Shown: in pieces, positions 8,589 through 19,040 of the stretch
Position numbering within the stretch: the stretch's first letter is position 1
Layout: the number at the start of each line of letters is the position of its first letter
Assembly (NCBI RefSeq): GCF_007991615.1
Contig: NZ_BJYR01000017.1
Span: 1 to 62,909 of the forward strand
Direction: 5' to 3'
Length of the DNA: 62,909 bases
From: Novosphingobium sediminis
Lineage (GTDB): Bacteria; Pseudomonadota; Alphaproteobacteria; Sphingomonadales; Sphingomonadaceae
Notes under the pieces: generated by a model
What the model saw: only the letters and a program-made list of their open reading frames with translations
What the model was told of the DNA's origin: nothing
Database searches by the model: none
Program-made: the position numbers and the translations under genes

Positions 8589-9545
8589 ATGGCCATCCCT
8601 GCAACTTCCGGCGCGCCGGCAAACACGTTTCATTCGCCGCTGGCGGAAGAAATCGCGGCTGCGCGCGGTGCAGTTGCCAATGTCGTGCCGATCCTGCGCC
8701 AGCTTTTGCGCAGCGATGACAACTCCATCTTCAGCGACGAGATCATCGCCCGCGTGCGCGGCATGTTCGTCGATGTCGCGCGCCAGCTCGTAATCGCGCT
8801 GGCCGAAGCAGCCGGACATGCCGAGCCGGAGGGCTGGGCGCACGAGGCGGCGGAAGAACTCGCCCATGCGTTGGCTGAAAATCCGGCATTTCTCGAGCAT
8901 TTTCATACCCTTGCGCTGGAATGGCAGTGGACTGTGCGGCTTGAACGCAGCCGAGCGCTCGACCCGGTTCTGCCGCCGCTGCTGCAAGCGCGCATGGCGG
9001 ATCCCGATGCGCTGGCCTCTGCCGGCGCGATGAACCTTCTCGCTGCGCAGGCCCGCTTCTGCCAGAGCCAGCGCCGCATGCAGTTGCCGCTCGCTGAATT
9101 GCCCGGCGATCTGCTGCATATCGCGCTGATGACTCTGCGGGCTCACGTCGGCACGGAAGCTGCGGCCGACACCTATGCCTTGATCGCCGAGCGCAGCGTG
9201 CGCGCCGGGATAGACGAGACGCGCTCGCGCCTTGCGCAGATGGGCCGGGTGCTCGATGGCATGGGCGGCAAGGCGCTCTCCGCACTCGAGATCGACAAGG
9301 CCGGCCTCGCGCTGTTCCTCACCGCGCTGGCGCGGGGGGCTGGGCTGAGCCGCGAAAGCGCGATCATGGCGACGGTCGATAGCCAGTTGCCGCGTCTACT
9401 GCTGGCCCTCAGGGCCTGCGGCCTTGCGCCGAATGCCGTGGCGGATGCTGCGCTGGCGTTTCACCCCGATGCGATCCTTCCGCAGGGCTATGCCGATCTG
9501 TCGCCTGCCGATGCCGCTGCGCTGCTTGGCGAGGTGGGGGCATGA
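8589..9545 (+). CDS. All-helical protein of unknown function, partner of kinase-like gene
   Basis: A 318-residue, Ala/Leu-rich protein predicted to be almost wholly helical, with no membrane segment and no signal peptide. I do not recognise the family with certainty. The repeated pattern of helices, and co-occurrence with a sensor-kinase-like gene, recall DUF2336-type alphaproteobacterial proteins, but this is weak. Its end overlaps the start of the kinase-like gene by ATGA at 9542-9545, so the two are translationally coupled. ATG 8589 is preferred; GTG 8583 in the same frame is possible. A candidate CtrA site lies just upstream. Confidence 0.6.
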   Translation: MAIPATSGAPANTFHSPLAEEIAAARGAVANVVPILRQLLRSDDNSIFSDEIIARVRGMFVDVARQLVIALAEAAGHAEPEGWAHEAAEELAHALAENPAFLEHFHTLALEWQWTVRLERSRALDPVLPPLLQARMADPDALASAGAMNLLAAQARFCQSQRRMQLPLAELPGDLLHIALMTLRAHVGTEAAADTYALIAERSVRAGIDETRSRLAQMGRVLDGMGGKALSALEIDKAGLALFLTALARGAGLSRESAIMATVDSQLPRLLLALRACGLAPNAVADAALAFHPDAILPQGYADLSPADAAALLGEVGA

Positions 9546-10948
9546 GCGCGCTGCGCGAACAGGGCGCTGCGCCGACCACGCCCGGTGGCATGATCCGCGC
9601 CCGCACCGATGGCGCCGACCAGTTGATCGCCGCTGACGAGCCGCTCGCCGGTCTGCAAGTTCGCAGCGGCAGTGCGGTGCCCGGTGCCATAGCGATGCCA
9701 GCGCTCCTCTCGCTCGTCCGCCGCGTGCGCCGGACCGGACAGCCCGCGTCGCGCACCATCCTCTCGGTTGACGAAGGCTACCCCGTCACCGCGATGGCCT
9801 TCGTGACGCCGGAGGGTGAGGGGACTGCGATCGAGCTCAGCCAGTGGCACCGCGGTGAAGAAGCCGCCGCCGAACTGCCCGTGCCCGAAGCGCTTCTGCA
9901 CCACCTCGCCGAGGCGGAGATCCTGCTCGACGATGCGCAGCGGGTGATCGTCGCAGATGTGCGCGCGGCCGATCTGGCCGGCCTCGCGGCTGCGCTCGAA
10001 ACAGGACGCGGGCGCTACTGGACCGATTTTGTCACCATCGACCGGGTGAGCGACCTGATGACCGCGCGGCAGGGGCCGCTGCACTGGCGCCTGCTCGATG
10101 ACGCGCCCTTTGCGGTCGAAGGCTCGACCCGCACCTGGCGTGCGCGCATCCTGCCGCGAGGGCAGGGCGGATTTTCGCTGCTCGCGATCCCTGAAGCCAT
10201 CGAAGAGCTTCCCGTAAGCCCCGCGGCTCGGGCCCAGAAGGATGAACCCGAGGACGCGCAGCCCGGCTGGAACCGCCTGCTAGGCCGCGATCTTGCGCCT
10301 GCACTGCGCCAGCCGATCACCCGCATCATCGCCAATGCCGAGACGATCCGTACACGGCTCGCCGGTCCGCTGGCCGAGGAATACGCCAGCTACGCCCGCG
10401 ATATCGCCGATGCCGGCCGCCATTTGATGAGCCTGATCGAAGACCTCGCCGATCTCGAAGCGGTCGAGGCACCGGGCTTTGCACCCGCGCCCGATCACAT
10501 CGATCTGGCCGATTGCGCGCGGCGAGCAGCCGGCATCCTATCCGTGCGCGCGCAGGAACGCGGCATCACGCTGGTCACGCCGCATGCCAACGCGCGCGTG
10601 CCCGCGATCGGCGAATTCCGCCGCGTGCTGCAAGTGCTGCTCAACCTCGTCACCAATGCGATCCGCTATGGTCCGGAGGGCTCAACCGTCACGCTGGAAA
10701 CAGGCGAGGACGCGCGCGGCACGTGGATTGCGGTGCAGGATGAAGGCCAGGGGCTCGATGCCGAGCAGGCCGAGCGGGTGTTCGAGAAGTTCGAGCGGCT
10801 TGGCCGCAGCGGCGATGGCGGGACGGGCCTCGGCCTCTATATCTCGCGCCACCTTGCGCGGGCGATGGGCGGTGATCTCGTGGTCACAAGCGCGGCAGGC
10901 GAAGGTGCTCGGTTCGAGTTGACCCTGCCGGCGGACCCGGCGGCGTAG
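9542..10948 (+). CDS. Histidine-kinase-like protein with proline in place of the phospho-histidine
   Basis: A 468-residue protein without membrane helices. Residues 1-240 form an unrecognised sensory region. Residues about 245-320 correspond to the dimerisation/phosphotransfer (DHp) domain, but the H-box HELRTPL is replaced by P253-ALRQPI, so there is no phospho-accepting His. The C-terminal ATPase domain is intact: N-box LLNLVTNAIRYG, G1 DEGQGL, F-box FEKFERLGR and G2 GGTGLGLYIS. It may act as a phosphatase, an ATP-dependent switch, or a kinase on a partner's His. It is coupled by ATGA to the preceding helical protein. Confidence 0.8.
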   Translation: MSALREQGAAPTTPGGMIRARTDGADQLIAADEPLAGLQVRSGSAVPGAIAMPALLSLVRRVRRTGQPASRTILSVDEGYPVTAMAFVTPEGEGTAIELSQWHRGEEAAAELPVPEALLHHLAEAEILLDDAQRVIVADVRAADLAGLAAALETGRGRYWTDFVTIDRVSDLMTARQGPLHWRLLDDAPFAVEGSTRTWRARILPRGQGGFSLLAIPEAIEELPVSPAARAQKDEPEDAQPGWNRLLGRDLAPALRQPITRIIANAETIRTRLAGPLAEEYASYARDIADAGRHLMSLIEDLADLEAVEAPGFAPAPDHIDLADCARRAAGILSVRAQERGITLVTPHANARVPAIGEFRRVLQVLLNLVTNAIRYGPEGSTVTLETGEDARGTWIAVQDEGQGLDAEQAERVFEKFERLGRSGDGGTGLGLYISRHLARAMGGDLVVTSAAGEGARFELTLPADPAA

Positions 10949-10976
10949 AGCGCCGCCCGGTCGGACGGCCGGCAGA

Positions 10977-11168
10977 TTAGCGGCTGCGCTGCGCCACCAC
11001 CAGCAGAGAGGCGCCGACAAGCGTCAGAACGCCGCCCCAGAGTATCCAGATTTTCTGCTCAAGCATGAAGCTGGAGGCCGGCCACATGATTAGGCCGGCA
11101 CCCTGGCCCATCCACAGGAGGCCCAGAAAGAGAGCGAACAGGCCCAGAACTCGCAAGGTCTGGGCCAT
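10977..11168 (-). CDS. Small two-helix membrane protein
   Basis: A 63-residue protein with two hydrophobic segments (about residues 5-27 and 40-58) separated by a short polar loop, and a basic C-terminus (AQRSR). Its function is unknown. It begins 19 bases after the stop of gltA on the same strand and is probably co-transcribed with it. Short membrane proteins of this kind are common in sphingomonads, but no family name can be given. Confidence 0.65.
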   Translation of the reverse strand: MAQTLRVLGLFALFLGLLWMGQGAGLIMWPASSFMLEQKIWILWGGVLTLVGASLLVVAQRSR

Positions 11169-11187
11169 GTCGCTGACCGTCGGCGCC

Positions 11188-12474
11188 TCAGCGCTTGTCG
11201 ACGGGAAGGTAGTCGCGCTGCGCCGGGCCGGTGTAGAGCTGGCGCGGGCGGCCGATCTTCTGGCCGGGATCGCTGATCATTTCGTTCCACTGCGCCACCC
11301 AGCCCACGGTGCGGGCGAGCGCGAAGAGCGCGGTGAACATCGCGGTCGGGAAGCCGATCGCCGAAAGGATGATACCCGAATAGAAGTCGACGTTGGGGAA
11401 CAGCTTCTTCTCGACGAAGTAGGGATCGTTGAGCGCGATCTCTTCCAGTTGCAGCGCCGTCTCGAACAGCGGATCAGTGACATTGAGCGAGGCGAACACC
11501 TCGCGCACCGTCTGCTGCATCACCGTCGCGCGCGGGTCGTAGTTCTTGTACACGCGGTGGCCGAAGCCCATCAGGCGGAACGGATCGTTCTTGTCCTTGG
11601 CGCGCGCGATGTAGTGCGGAATGCGGTCCGGCGTGCCGATCTCGCGCAGCATGTTGAGCGCCGCTTCGTTCGCGCCGCCATGGGCCGGGCCCCACAGGCA
11701 GGCGATGCCCGCCGCGATGCACGCGAAGGGGTTAGCGCCCGAGGAACCGGCAAGGCGCACGGTCGAGGTCGAGGCGTTCTGCTCGTGGTCGGCGTGGAGG
11801 ATGAAGATGCGGTCAAGCGCGCGCTCGACCACCGGGTTCACCACATAGGGTTCCGCCGGCACGCCGAAGGTCATGCGCAGGAAGTTGCCGGTGTAGCTCA
11901 GCGAGTTGTCCGGGTAGATGAACGGCTGGCCGACCGAATACTTGTAGGCCATCGCCGCGATCGTCGGCATCTTGGCGATCAGGCGGTGCGAGGCGATCAT
12001 CCGCTGCACCGGATCGGAAATGTCGGTGCTGTCGTGGTAGAACGCCGAAAGCGCGCCGACCACGCCGCACATCACGGCCATCGGGTGCGCGTCGCGGCGG
12101 AAGCCGCGGTAGAAGGTCATCAGCTGTTCGTGCAGCATCGTGTGGCGCGTGATCGTGCGGCTGAACTGCGAGAGTTCGTCCGACGAAGGCAGCTCGCCGT
12201 TGAGCAGCAGGTAGCTCACTTCCATGAAGCTCGAATGTTCGGCCAGCTGGCCAATCGGATAACCGCGGTGCAGCAGGACGCCCTCATCGCCGTCGATGTA
12301 GGTCAGCGCGCTGTCGCAGCTCGCCGTGCTCGTAAAACCGGGATCATACGTGAACTTGCCGGTCTCGGCATAGAGTTTGCGGATGTCGATGACATCGGGC
12401 CCGATCGTACCGCTCTTGATCGGCATGGTGATGGTCTTGCCGCCATCGTTCAGGGTCGCCTGGTTGTCGCTCAC
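11188..12474 (-). CDS. gltA: Citrate synthase
   Basis: Condenses acetyl-CoA and oxaloacetate to citrate at the entry to the TCA cycle. At 428 residues it has the length of the Gram-negative type II enzyme. The family motifs are present: [36 protein letters not shown] and the catalytic-region [15 protein letters not shown]. The N-terminal beta-rich domain typical of the NADH-regulated hexameric form is present. It lies downstream of gltX on the same strand with an 81-base spacer containing a small GC hairpin (CGGGCC/GGCCCG). Confidence 0.97.
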   Translation of the reverse strand: MSDNQATLNDGGKTITMPIKSGTIGPDVIDIRKLYAETGKFTYDPGFTSTASCDSALTYIDGDEGVLLHRGYPIGQLAEHSSFMEVSYLLLNGELPSSDELSQFSRTITRHTMLHEQLMTFYRGFRRDAHPMAVMCGVVGALSAFYHDSTDISDPVQRMIASHRLIAKMPTIAAMAYKYSVGQPFIYPDNSLSYTGNFLRMTFGVPAEPYVVNPVVERALDRIFILHADHEQNASTSTVRLAGSSGANPFACIAAGIACLWGPAHGGANEAALNMLREIGTPDRIPHYIARAKDKNDPFRLMGFGHRVYKNYDPRATVMQQTVREVFASLNVTDPLFETALQLEEIALNDPYFVEKKLFPNVDFYSGIILSAIGFPTAMFTALFALARTVGWVAQWNEMISDPGQKIGRPRQLYTGPAQRDYLPVDKR

Positions 12475-12555
12475 GATCTACCCTCCTGTTTTGCTCATTC
12501 TGCGGCGGCGGTCAGCCAGCCTGGTTGGGTTCGGGCCGAGGCCCGGAAAGTTACA

Positions 12556-14028
12556 TCACGTTGTCGGCGCAGCCTGATCCCCGATCCGGGCGAGCGACTC
12601 GTCGCGTCCCAGAAGTACCAGTACGTCGAAAATACCCGGCGAGGTAGTCGTGCCGGTCAGCGCGGCGCGCAGGGGCTGCGCCAGCTTGCCCAGACCGAGC
12701 CCGCGTTCCTCTGCCATCGCCTTGAGTGAAGCCTCGAGCACGGCGGCTGTCCATTCCTCGGCGGCAAGGCGCAGCGCCATCGCGCCGAGCAGCACGCGGG
12801 CATCATCGGTGAGCAGGCCGGCAGCCTTCTCGTCAACCGCCAGTGGCCGCTGCGCAAAGAGGAACCGCGCGCCAGTCGCCAGTTCGTTGAGATCGGCGGC
12901 GCGCACCTTGAGCACCGGCATCGCCGTGGTGAGAAGCGCAAGGCCTGCCTCGTCCAGCCCGCCGAGGCGCTGCGCCACCAGCGCGGCGAGCCGGGCGTCG
13001 TCCGACTCGCGGATGTAATGGCCGTTGAAATTCTGCAGCTTCTTGAGATCGAACCGCGCCGCGCCCTTGCCGACATCGCCGATCTCGAACCATTCAACCG
13101 CCTGCTCGCGGCTGATGATCTCGGCATCGCCGTGGCCCCAGCCGAGCCGAAGCAGATAGTTGAAGACGGCTTCGGGCAGCAGCCCCAGTTCGTCGCGATA
13201 GGCATCGACGCCAAGCGCGCCGTGCCGCTTGGATAGCTTCGCACCGTCCGCGCCGTGAATCAGCGGGATATGCCCATAGGCCGGATCTTCCCAGCCAGAC
13301 CCCTCGACAGCCTGCATCGCGCGGATGATCACCAGCTGGCGGAAGGCGTTATTGATGTGGTCATCACCGCGGATCACGTGGGTCACGCCCATGTCGTGGT
13401 CATCCACCACCACCGCGAGCATGTACGTCGGCGTGCCATCGCTGCGCAGGATGACGTAGTCGTCAATCTCCACGTTCTGGACGGTGATCGCGCCTTGCAC
13501 GAGATCTTCGATGGTCGTCGCCCCATCGCGCGGAGCCTTGATGCGCACGACCCACGGCTGGCCTTCCGGCCAGGTCGAAGGATCGGCATCGCGCCATTCG
13601 CTCTCTATGCGGAAGGGGCGGCGCTCGGCCTGCGCGGCAGCGCGGCGGGCGGCAAGCTCTTCCTGCGAGAGATAGCAGCGGTAAGCGTGCCCGGCATCCA
13701 GCAACTGGTGGGCAATTTGGGCATGGCGCTCGGACCGCGCGAACTGGAACACCGGCTCCTCGTCGCCGCCAAGGCCCAGCCAGTTGAGCCCGTCGAAAAT
13801 CGCCTCGATCGCCGGCTCGGTCGAACGCGCGCGGTCGGTATCCTCGATACGCAGCAGGTAGGTGCCGCCATGATGACGGGCGAACAGCCAGTTGAACAGC
13901 GCCGTGCGCGCTCCGCCGATATGCAGGTAGCCGGTGGGGGAGGGCGCGAAGCGCGTCACCACACCTTTGCGCACAGCAACCGCGCCTGCGCCTGATCCTG
14001 CAGAAACGGTGTCAGTGGCGCTTGCCAT
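12556..14028 (-). CDS. gltX: Glutamyl-tRNA synthetase
   Basis: Charges tRNA-Glu with glutamate (class I aminoacyl-tRNA synthetase); 490 residues. The class I signatures are clear: a HIGH-type motif in [13 protein letters not shown] and a KMSKS-type motif in [11 protein letters not shown]. The C-terminal helical anticodon-binding region is present and complete. ATG 14028 is chosen because sequence upstream of it runs antisense to comEC. The divergent comEC start is 28 bases away, so both promoters must overlap the other gene. Confidence 0.96.
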   Translation of the reverse strand: MASATDTVSAGSGAGAVAVRKGVVTRFAPSPTGYLHIGGARTALFNWLFARHHGGTYLLRIEDTDRARSTEPAIEAIFDGLNWLGLGGDEEPVFQFARSERHAQIAHQLLDAGHAYRCYLSQEELAARRAAAQAERRPFRIESEWRDADPSTWPEGQPWVVRIKAPRDGATTIEDLVQGAITVQNVEIDDYVILRSDGTPTYMLAVVVDDHDMGVTHVIRGDDHINNAFRQLVIIRAMQAVEGSGWEDPAYGHIPLIHGADGAKLSKRHGALGVDAYRDELGLLPEAVFNYLLRLGWGHGDAEIISREQAVEWFEIGDVGKGAARFDLKKLQNFNGHYIRESDDARLAALVAQRLGGLDEAGLALLTTAMPVLKVRAADLNELATGARFLFAQRPLAVDEKAAGLLTDDARVLLGAMALRLAAEEWTAAVLEASLKAMAEERGLGLGKLAQPLRAALTGTTTSPGIFDVLVLLGRDESLARIGDQAAPTT

Positions 14029-14056
14029 TACGGGCACTATCCTTCCTAATCCGGCC

Positions 14057-16291
14057 ATGCCGCTGACATTGGCCCAACCTCTCGGCGAACCAGCATCGCA
14101 GCGGACACGCCTCTGGGACAAACTCGCCGCCTTGTCCAGCATGCACCGCACCATGGAGGCCTTCCTTGGCAACCGTCCGTTCGAACGCGGACCATGGCTG
14201 GCGGTAGGCTTCGGCATTGGAATCGCTTGCTGGGCAGTGCTGCCGGGGCCGTGGCAATGGTCCGGCTTCCTCGCGTTGTGCGGTGCGGCGTCGATGGGCG
14301 GCCTGCTGATCGATCCCGAAGGCGATCTTGGCCACTTGCGCGCCGCGCTGATCGGCATGGCGCTGATGCTCGCGGCAGGGTGCACGGCGATCTGGGTGAA
14401 GTCTGCGCTGGTAGGGGAACCCGGCATCGCCCGGCCCGAAGTCGTGACGCTGCAAGGCCGCGTACTCGACCGGCAGGTGGAGGGCGCTCGCGATAGAGTG
14501 CGGCTCTTGGTCAGGGCGCAAGTGGAGGGCCATGCCGAGCCGCTGCAACTGCGGCTCAACCTCTCTGAGGAGAACGACCAGCCCGGCCTTGTAGAGGGTG
14601 CGGAAGTCCGTTTGCGCGCACGGTTGATGCCACCTGCGCCGCCAATGCTGCCGGGCTCCTATGATTTTGCACGCGCCGCATGGTTCCAGGGCCTCGCCGC
14701 CACCGGCAATGTCGTCGGTCCGGTTACACTCGTTGCGGCTGCGCAGGAGAGGTGGTCGCTCCGCCAATGGCAGCAGGAACTCGCCGACCATGTCCGTGCG
14801 CGGCTTTCCGGCTCGCCCGGCACGATTGCGGCGGCCTTTGCCAGCGGCGACCGCGGCGCGATTGCGCAGACCGATGAGGATGCGATGCGTGACGCCGGCC
14901 TCACGCACTTGCTCTCGATCAGCGGCCTGCACGTGAGCGCGGTGATTGCGGGCGCCTATTTCCTGACCATCCGCCTCCTCGCGCTGTTTCCATTCATCGC
15001 GCTTCGCGTCCGCCTGCCGCTGCTCGCGGCGAGCGTGGGGGCGGGCGTCGGCTTGTTCTACACTGTGCTGACCGGCGCCGAAGTGCCCACGGTCCGCTCG
15101 GTCGCAGGCTCGCTGCTGGTGCTGGCCGCACTGGCGCTGGGGCGAGATCCGCTTTCGCTGCGCTTGCTGGCGGCCGCAGCGCTTATCGTCATGCTGGTCT
15201 GGCCCGAGGCCGTGCTGGGGCCTAGCTTTCAGATGAGCTTTGCCTCGGTCATTGCCATCGTCGCGTTCAGCACTTCGGCGCCGGCCAAGGCGTTCCTTTC
15301 GCACAGCCATGAGGGGCGGTTCACACGGCTCGTGCGGCATCTGACGATGCTGCTGATGACCGGGCTCGTGATCGAGCTGTCGCTCATGCCGATCAGCCTG
15401 TTCCACTTCCACCGCGCAGGTCTCTACGGCGCGGCGGCTAATGTCATCGCGATTCCGCTGACCACCTTGCTGACGATGCCGCTGATCGCGCTGGGGCTGG
15501 CGCTCGATCTGTTCGGGCTTGGCGCGCCTGCGTGGTGGGCGGTCGGCAAGTCGCTCGAATTGCTGCTCTGGCTCGCACATCTGGTAGCAGCCCAGCCCGG
15601 CGCCGTGACGATGATGCCGGGGATGACGGGCGGCACGTTTGCCCTGTTCGTCGCTGGGCTGCTGTGGCTGGCACTGTGGAGCGGGCGTGTGCGGCTCTGG
15701 GGCTTTGCGCCTATGGTGCTGGGTGTGGTGGTCCTGCTGTTCGGCCGCACGCCGGATGTGCTCGTCTCGGGCGATGGGCATCATGTCGGGATCACCGGCG
15801 AGGGACCGGACCTGCTCGTACTGCGCGCGGTGCGGGAGGAAAGCTATACGCGCACCGCGCTGCTGGAGAACGCAGGCATGACCGGCGATGCCGTGGCGCT
15901 TGAGGATTGGAAGGGCGCGAACTGCAATCAGGACTTCTGCGCGATCACGCTGGTGCGCGGCGGGCGGAAGTTCGATCTGCTGATGGCGCGGGGCAAGGAT
16001 CTGGTAGCGATCCCGGTGCTGGCTGCTGCCTGCGCGCGGGCCGATATCGTTGTGGCCGACCGGCGCTTGCCGTCCGCCTGCAAACCCCGCCTCCTAAAGG
16101 CCGACCGGGCGCTGCTTGGCCAGACGGGCGGCCTCGCGATCGATCTCGTTTCAGGGCGTGTGCGGACAGTGGCAGACACGCAAGGGGAGCACGGCTGGTT
16201 CCGCCGTCCGCCGCCGTGGCAGCCAAGGGCGAAGCGGCAGGGCCCGGCTCCGGTCACAACCGGAGAACCGGACCCCATGCCTTCTCAGTGA
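14057..16291 (+). CDS. comEC: ComEC/Rec2 family DNA-uptake membrane protein
   Basis: Inner-membrane channel protein of the ComEC/Rec2 family, which carries single-stranded DNA into the cytoplasm during transformation; 744 residues. Order: two or three N-terminal membrane helices, a DUF4131-like beta domain (about 110-225), the multi-helix Competence domain with the hallmark [12 protein letters not shown], and a soluble C-terminal region with DADG-like remnants ([11 protein letters not shown]). The metal-binding HxHxDH motif of the beta-lactamase-like domain is absent, as in many alphaproteobacterial ComEC proteins. ATG 14057 follows the divergent gltX start. The 3' end runs into a tandem repeat shared with lexA. 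Confidence 0.93.
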   Translation: MPLTLAQPLGEPASQRTRLWDKLAALSSMHRTMEAFLGNRPFERGPWLAVGFGIGIACWAVLPGPWQWSGFLALCGAASMGGLLIDPEGDLGHLRAALIGMALMLAAGCTAIWVKSALVGEPGIARPEVVTLQGRVLDRQVEGARDRVRLLVRAQVEGHAEPLQLRLNLSEENDQPGLVEGAEVRLRARLMPPAPPMLPGSYDFARAAWFQGLAATGNVVGPVTLVAAAQERWSLRQWQQELADHVRARLSGSPGTIAAAFASGDRGAIAQTDEDAMRDAGLTHLLSISGLHVSAVIAGAYFLTIRLLALFPFIALRVRLPLLAASVGAGVGLFYTVLTGAEVPTVRSVAGSLLVLAALALGRDPLSLRLLAAAALIVMLVWPEAVLGPSFQMSFASVIAIVAFSTSAPAKAFLSHSHEGRFTRLVRHLTMLLMTGLVIELSLMPISLFHFHRAGLYGAAANVIAIPLTTLLTMPLIALGLALDLFGLGAPAWWAVGKSLELLLWLAHLVAAQPGAVTMMPGMTGGTFALFVAGLLWLALWSGRVRLWGFAPMVLGVVVLLFGRTPDVLVSGDGHHVGITGEGPDLLVLRAVREESYTRTALLENAGMTGDAVALEDWKGANCNQDFCAITLVRGGRKFDLLMARGKDLVAIPVLAAACARADIVVADRRLPSACKPRLLKADRALLGQTGGLAIDLVSGRVRTVADTQGEHGWFRRPPPWQPRAKRQGPAPVTTGEPDPMPSQ

Positions 16292-16340
16292 CGGCGCCTC
16301 AGTGCCAGCGGCCCAGTGACAGCGCCTCAGTGATAGCGGC
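16286..16340. repeat. Tandem duplication across the comEC/lexA 3' ends
   Basis: Two adjacent copies of about 28 bases (16286-16313 and 16314-16340), each built from CAGTGA and GCGCCTCAGTG sub-units, span the stop of comEC and the stop of the convergent lexA gene. The copies differ at three positions. A local replication-slippage duplication is the simplest explanation. Confidence 0.75.
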
Positions 16341-17022
16341 GAAGCAGGCCGGCAAGCTTGCCTTGAACCTGCACTTCATGCGGCTGGTAGTACTGCGGAT
16401 CGTAGGCCGCATTGGCCGGATCGAGCCGAACCATGCCGCGCTCACGCCGAAGGTACTTGAGCGTCGCTTCCTCGCCGCGCACCAGTGCCACGACGATCTC
16501 GCCGTCACGCGCGGTGTCGGTGCGGCGCACGAGCGCGTAGTCGCCATCGAGAATGCCGGCTTCGACCATCGAATCGCCCGAAACTTCAAGCGCGTAGTGC
16601 TCGCCCGAGCCGAGCAGCGCAGCTGGAACGGGAAGTGTGGACGTGCCTTCGAGCGCCTCGATCGGAACGCCTGCAGCGATGCGGCCGTGGAGCGGGATCT
16701 CGATCACGTCGTTGGCAGGTTCACGGGCCGGGGCGGGATTGCGCAGCGGAGCAAGCGCGCTCTGCGCAGTGGCGGCAGCGGCGCGGCTAGCGGGCTTGGC
16801 GCCGCCAGCATCGCTGTCACGGATTACTTCGAGGGCGCGCGCGCGGTTGGGCAGGCGGCGGATGAAACCGCGTTCTTCCAGCGCGGAGATCAGCCGGTGC
16901 ACGCCGGACTTCGACTTGAGGTCGAGCGCTTCCTTCATTTCCTCGAACGAGGGGGAGATGCCGGATTCTTCGAGGCGGGTCTGTATGAAGGTCAGCAGTT
17001 CATGCTGCTTGCGCGTTAGCAT
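16327..17022 (-). CDS. lexA: LexA SOS repressor
   Basis: Represses SOS genes and is inactivated by RecA-stimulated self-cleavage; 231 residues. The N-terminal winged helix ([13 protein letters not shown] to [12 protein letters not shown]) binds DNA. A 40-residue Ala-rich linker follows. The C-terminal S24 peptidase domain has the cleavage site A117-G118 in RIAAGVP, the catalytic Ser151 in SGDSM and Lys189 in ATLKYL. An SOS box at 17142-17156 lies between the moeA stop and this gene and points to autoregulation. The stop overlaps a tandem repeat shared with the end of comEC. Confidence 0.97.
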   Translation of the reverse strand: MLTRKQHELLTFIQTRLEESGISPSFEEMKEALDLKSKSGVHRLISALEERGFIRRLPNRARALEVIRDSDAGGAKPASRAAAATAQSALAPLRNPAPAREPANDVIEIPLHGRIAAGVPIEALEGTSTLPVPAALLGSGEHYALEVSGDSMVEAGILDGDYALVRRTDTARDGEIVVALVRGEEATLKYLRRERGMVRLDPANAAYDPQYYQPHEVQVQGKLAGLLRRYH

Positions 17023-17141
17023 TCGTGCGCACTCCCGTCAGAGCGTTTTCAAGCTGGTCGACGACCCGCCGGCTCGAAAAACGCGTTTGCAAACGACTGG
17101 GGCGAATGTTCCGGCCTGACCGGAATTCCATTCGCCCCAGT

Positions 17142-17156
17142 GAACGAATGCGGAAC
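17142..17156 (-). promoter_or_regulatory. LexA (SOS) box of lexA
   Basis: GAAC-GAATGCG-GAAC is an exact match to the direct-repeat alphaproteobacterial SOS box GAAC-N7-GAAC, 120 bases upstream of the lexA start. Confidence 0.8.
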
Positions 17157-17198
17157 GAATAAGCAACAAAAAGTGGTGCGTCAAGCAGATGCGTGTTT

Positions 17199-18413
17199 TT
17201 ACAGAAGGTACACTGGAACAAAAGTGCCCGCTGGCGTTTCTGGTGCGTGGGCTGGGCGGACGACCAGCGCATTGGCGCGGGCTAGCGAGGAAAGCGCGCC
17301 GCTATCCTGCAGCCCGTCGAGCGAAACTTCGCCGCCATTCCAGACGGCGCGCAGGAACTCCATGCGGCTGCCGCCTGCGGGCATCGCTTCGCTGAGCTGG
17401 GCGGGAATGGGGCGCGGCATCGGGCTGCCGGCGCCGAGCGCGGCGCGGATCAGCGGCAGGAGGAACAGGAAGCCGGTGACGAAGGCGGCGGCCGGGTTGC
17501 CCGGCAGGCCGAGGATCACCTGATGGCCGCGGCGTGCAACGAGGAGCGGCTTGCCAGGTTTGATCGCAACGCGCCAGAAGGCAAGATCCGCGCCGAGTTC
17601 GGCGAGGGCGGGACGGACGAGATCATGATCGCCGACCGAAGCGCCGCCGCTGGTCACGATGACGTCCGCCGTGCTTGCCGCATCGAACGCGGCCTTCAGG
17701 GCTTCGAGCCGATCCGGCACCGGGCCGATGCGGGTGATCTGAACGGCGGGCTGGGTGGCAAGTGCGGCGAGCATTGCGCTGTTGCTGGCGGGGAGCTGGT
17801 GCGGGGCGAGGTCTGCGCCGGGCGCGGCAAGCTCGTCGCCGCCGTCGATCACTGCGAGCTGGAGCGGGCGGCGGACGGGCAGGTGCGCGTGGCCTGCGGT
17901 CAGCGCGAGCGCGATCTGGGCGGCGCCGATCTTCGTGCCGGGGGCCATCAGCACGTCGCCGCTGCGGAAATCCATGCCGGCGGGGCGGATGTGCCGCGCG
18001 GGTGGCTCGGGCGGTGTGCCGGTGAGGGTGAGCTTGTCACCTTCGCGCGCGGCATCTTCCTGGATCAGGACCATGTCTGCCCCGGCAGGGACCAGCGCGC
18101 CGGTGCTGATGCGCGCGGCCTCACCCGTGCCGACCGTGCCCGCGAAGGGGCGGCCGGCAGCGCTTTCGCCGATCACCTGCCATGGTCCGGGGAGATCGGC
18201 GGCGCGCAGGGCGTAGCCATCCATCGCGGAGACATCGGCGGCGGGCTGGGTGCGCAGCGCGGTGAGCGGCTCGGCAAGGTGGAAGCCAAGGCAATCGGCC
18301 GTCGCCCGGTGCTCGATGGGGAGCATGGGGGCGAGTTCCATCAGTCGGCGCTGCGCTTCCTCGAGCGGGAGTGGCGGATTGGGGCGGGCCGGGGTCTGTG
18401 TCCGTTCGTTCAC
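17199..18413 (-). CDS. moeA: Molybdopterin molybdenumtransferase MoeA
   Basis: Inserts molybdate into adenylated molybdopterin in the last step of molybdenum cofactor synthesis; 404 residues. Domains II/I, III and IV appear in order: SAMDGYAL near the N-terminus, [18 protein letters not shown], the MoCF-like GGASVGDHD with KPGKPLLV and GLPGNPAA, and the C-terminal beta barrel. GTG 18413 is preferred because it overlaps the moaC stop by GTGA; an upstream TTG at 18425 is possible. It forms a two-gene operon with moaC. Confidence 0.95.
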   Translation of the reverse strand: MNERTQTPARPNPPLPLEEAQRRLMELAPMLPIEHRATADCLGFHLAEPLTALRTQPAADVSAMDGYALRAADLPGPWQVIGESAAGRPFAGTVGTGEAARISTGALVPAGADMVLIQEDAAREGDKLTLTGTPPEPPARHIRPAGMDFRSGDVLMAPGTKIGAAQIALALTAGHAHLPVRRPLQLAVIDGGDELAAPGADLAPHQLPASNSAMLAALATQPAVQITRIGPVPDRLEALKAAFDAASTADVIVTSGGASVGDHDLVRPALAELGADLAFWRVAIKPGKPLLVARRGHQVILGLPGNPAAAFVTGFLFLLPLIRAALGAGSPMPRPIPAQLSEAMPAGGSRMEFLRAVWNGGEVSLDGLQDSGALSSLARANALVVRPAHAPETPAGTFVPVYLL

Positions 18414-18880
18414 GGCGCGCGCCAATCGCCCGATTTGCCGCCGCGCTTCTCGATCAGGCGGATGTCGCCAAGGATCATCGCCTTGTCGATCGCCTTGGCC
18501 ATGTCATAGACCGTCAGCAGCGCAACCGAGACGGCGGTCAGGGCTTCCATCTCGACGCCGGTGCGCCCGGTAAGCGAGGCTGTGGCGCGCGCCTCGATAC
18601 CATCCTCGACGAAGGCGAATTCGACGCTGACGGCATCCAGAGCGAGCGGGTGGCAGAGCGGGATCAACTCACCCGTGCGCTTGGCGGCCATGATCCCGGC
18701 GACGCGGGCAACGGCGAGGACATCGCCCTTCGGCGTCTTGCCATCGCGCAGCGCGGCGAGCGTTGCGGCGCTCATGCGGATCCGGCCGAGCGCGATGGCA
18801 ACGCGCTGCGTCTCCGGCTTCCCGCCGACATCGACCATGCGCGCGCGGCCCTGCTCGTCGAGATGGGTCAGTCCGCTCAT
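18410..18880 (-). CDS. moaC: Cyclic pyranopterin monophosphate synthase MoaC
   Basis: Together with MoaA converts GTP to cyclic pyranopterin monophosphate, the first stage of molybdenum cofactor synthesis; 156 residues, the usual size. Family motifs: [28 protein letters not shown], the LCHPLALD metal/substrate loop, [13 protein letters not shown] and the C-terminal KRGGKSG. ATG 18880 is preferred over an upstream in-frame start. MoaA is not in the window. Confidence 0.96.
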   Translation of the reverse strand: MSGLTHLDEQGRARMVDVGGKPETQRVAIALGRIRMSAATLAALRDGKTPKGDVLAVARVAGIMAAKRTGELIPLCHPLALDAVSVEFAFVEDGIEARATASLTGRTGVEMEALTAVSVALLTVYDMAKAIDKAMILGDIRLIEKRGGKSGDWRAP

Positions 18881-19040
18881 GCGGCAAAATTCACACAAGT
18901 TGACACAGTTGACACTGTCCTGAGGGGAAACTTCGGGGCGGGGTCTGCAGGGCCCTCAACGAGCGTCAGAGCCAAGGAAATGCGCGGGTTCATCGAGGCG
19001 TGATGCCATAGCGGCGCGGCGTAGGACAGATGCAAAAACG

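Noticed and set aside
12475..12555. Small GC hairpin between gltX and gltA as a terminator
   Set aside because: The stem is six bases with no T run, so it is not listed as a separate feature.
18895..18925. Possible promoter with two TTGACA motifs before moaC
   Set aside because: No matching -10 box at a usual distance was found on the minus strand, and alphaproteobacterial promoters vary; too weak to list.
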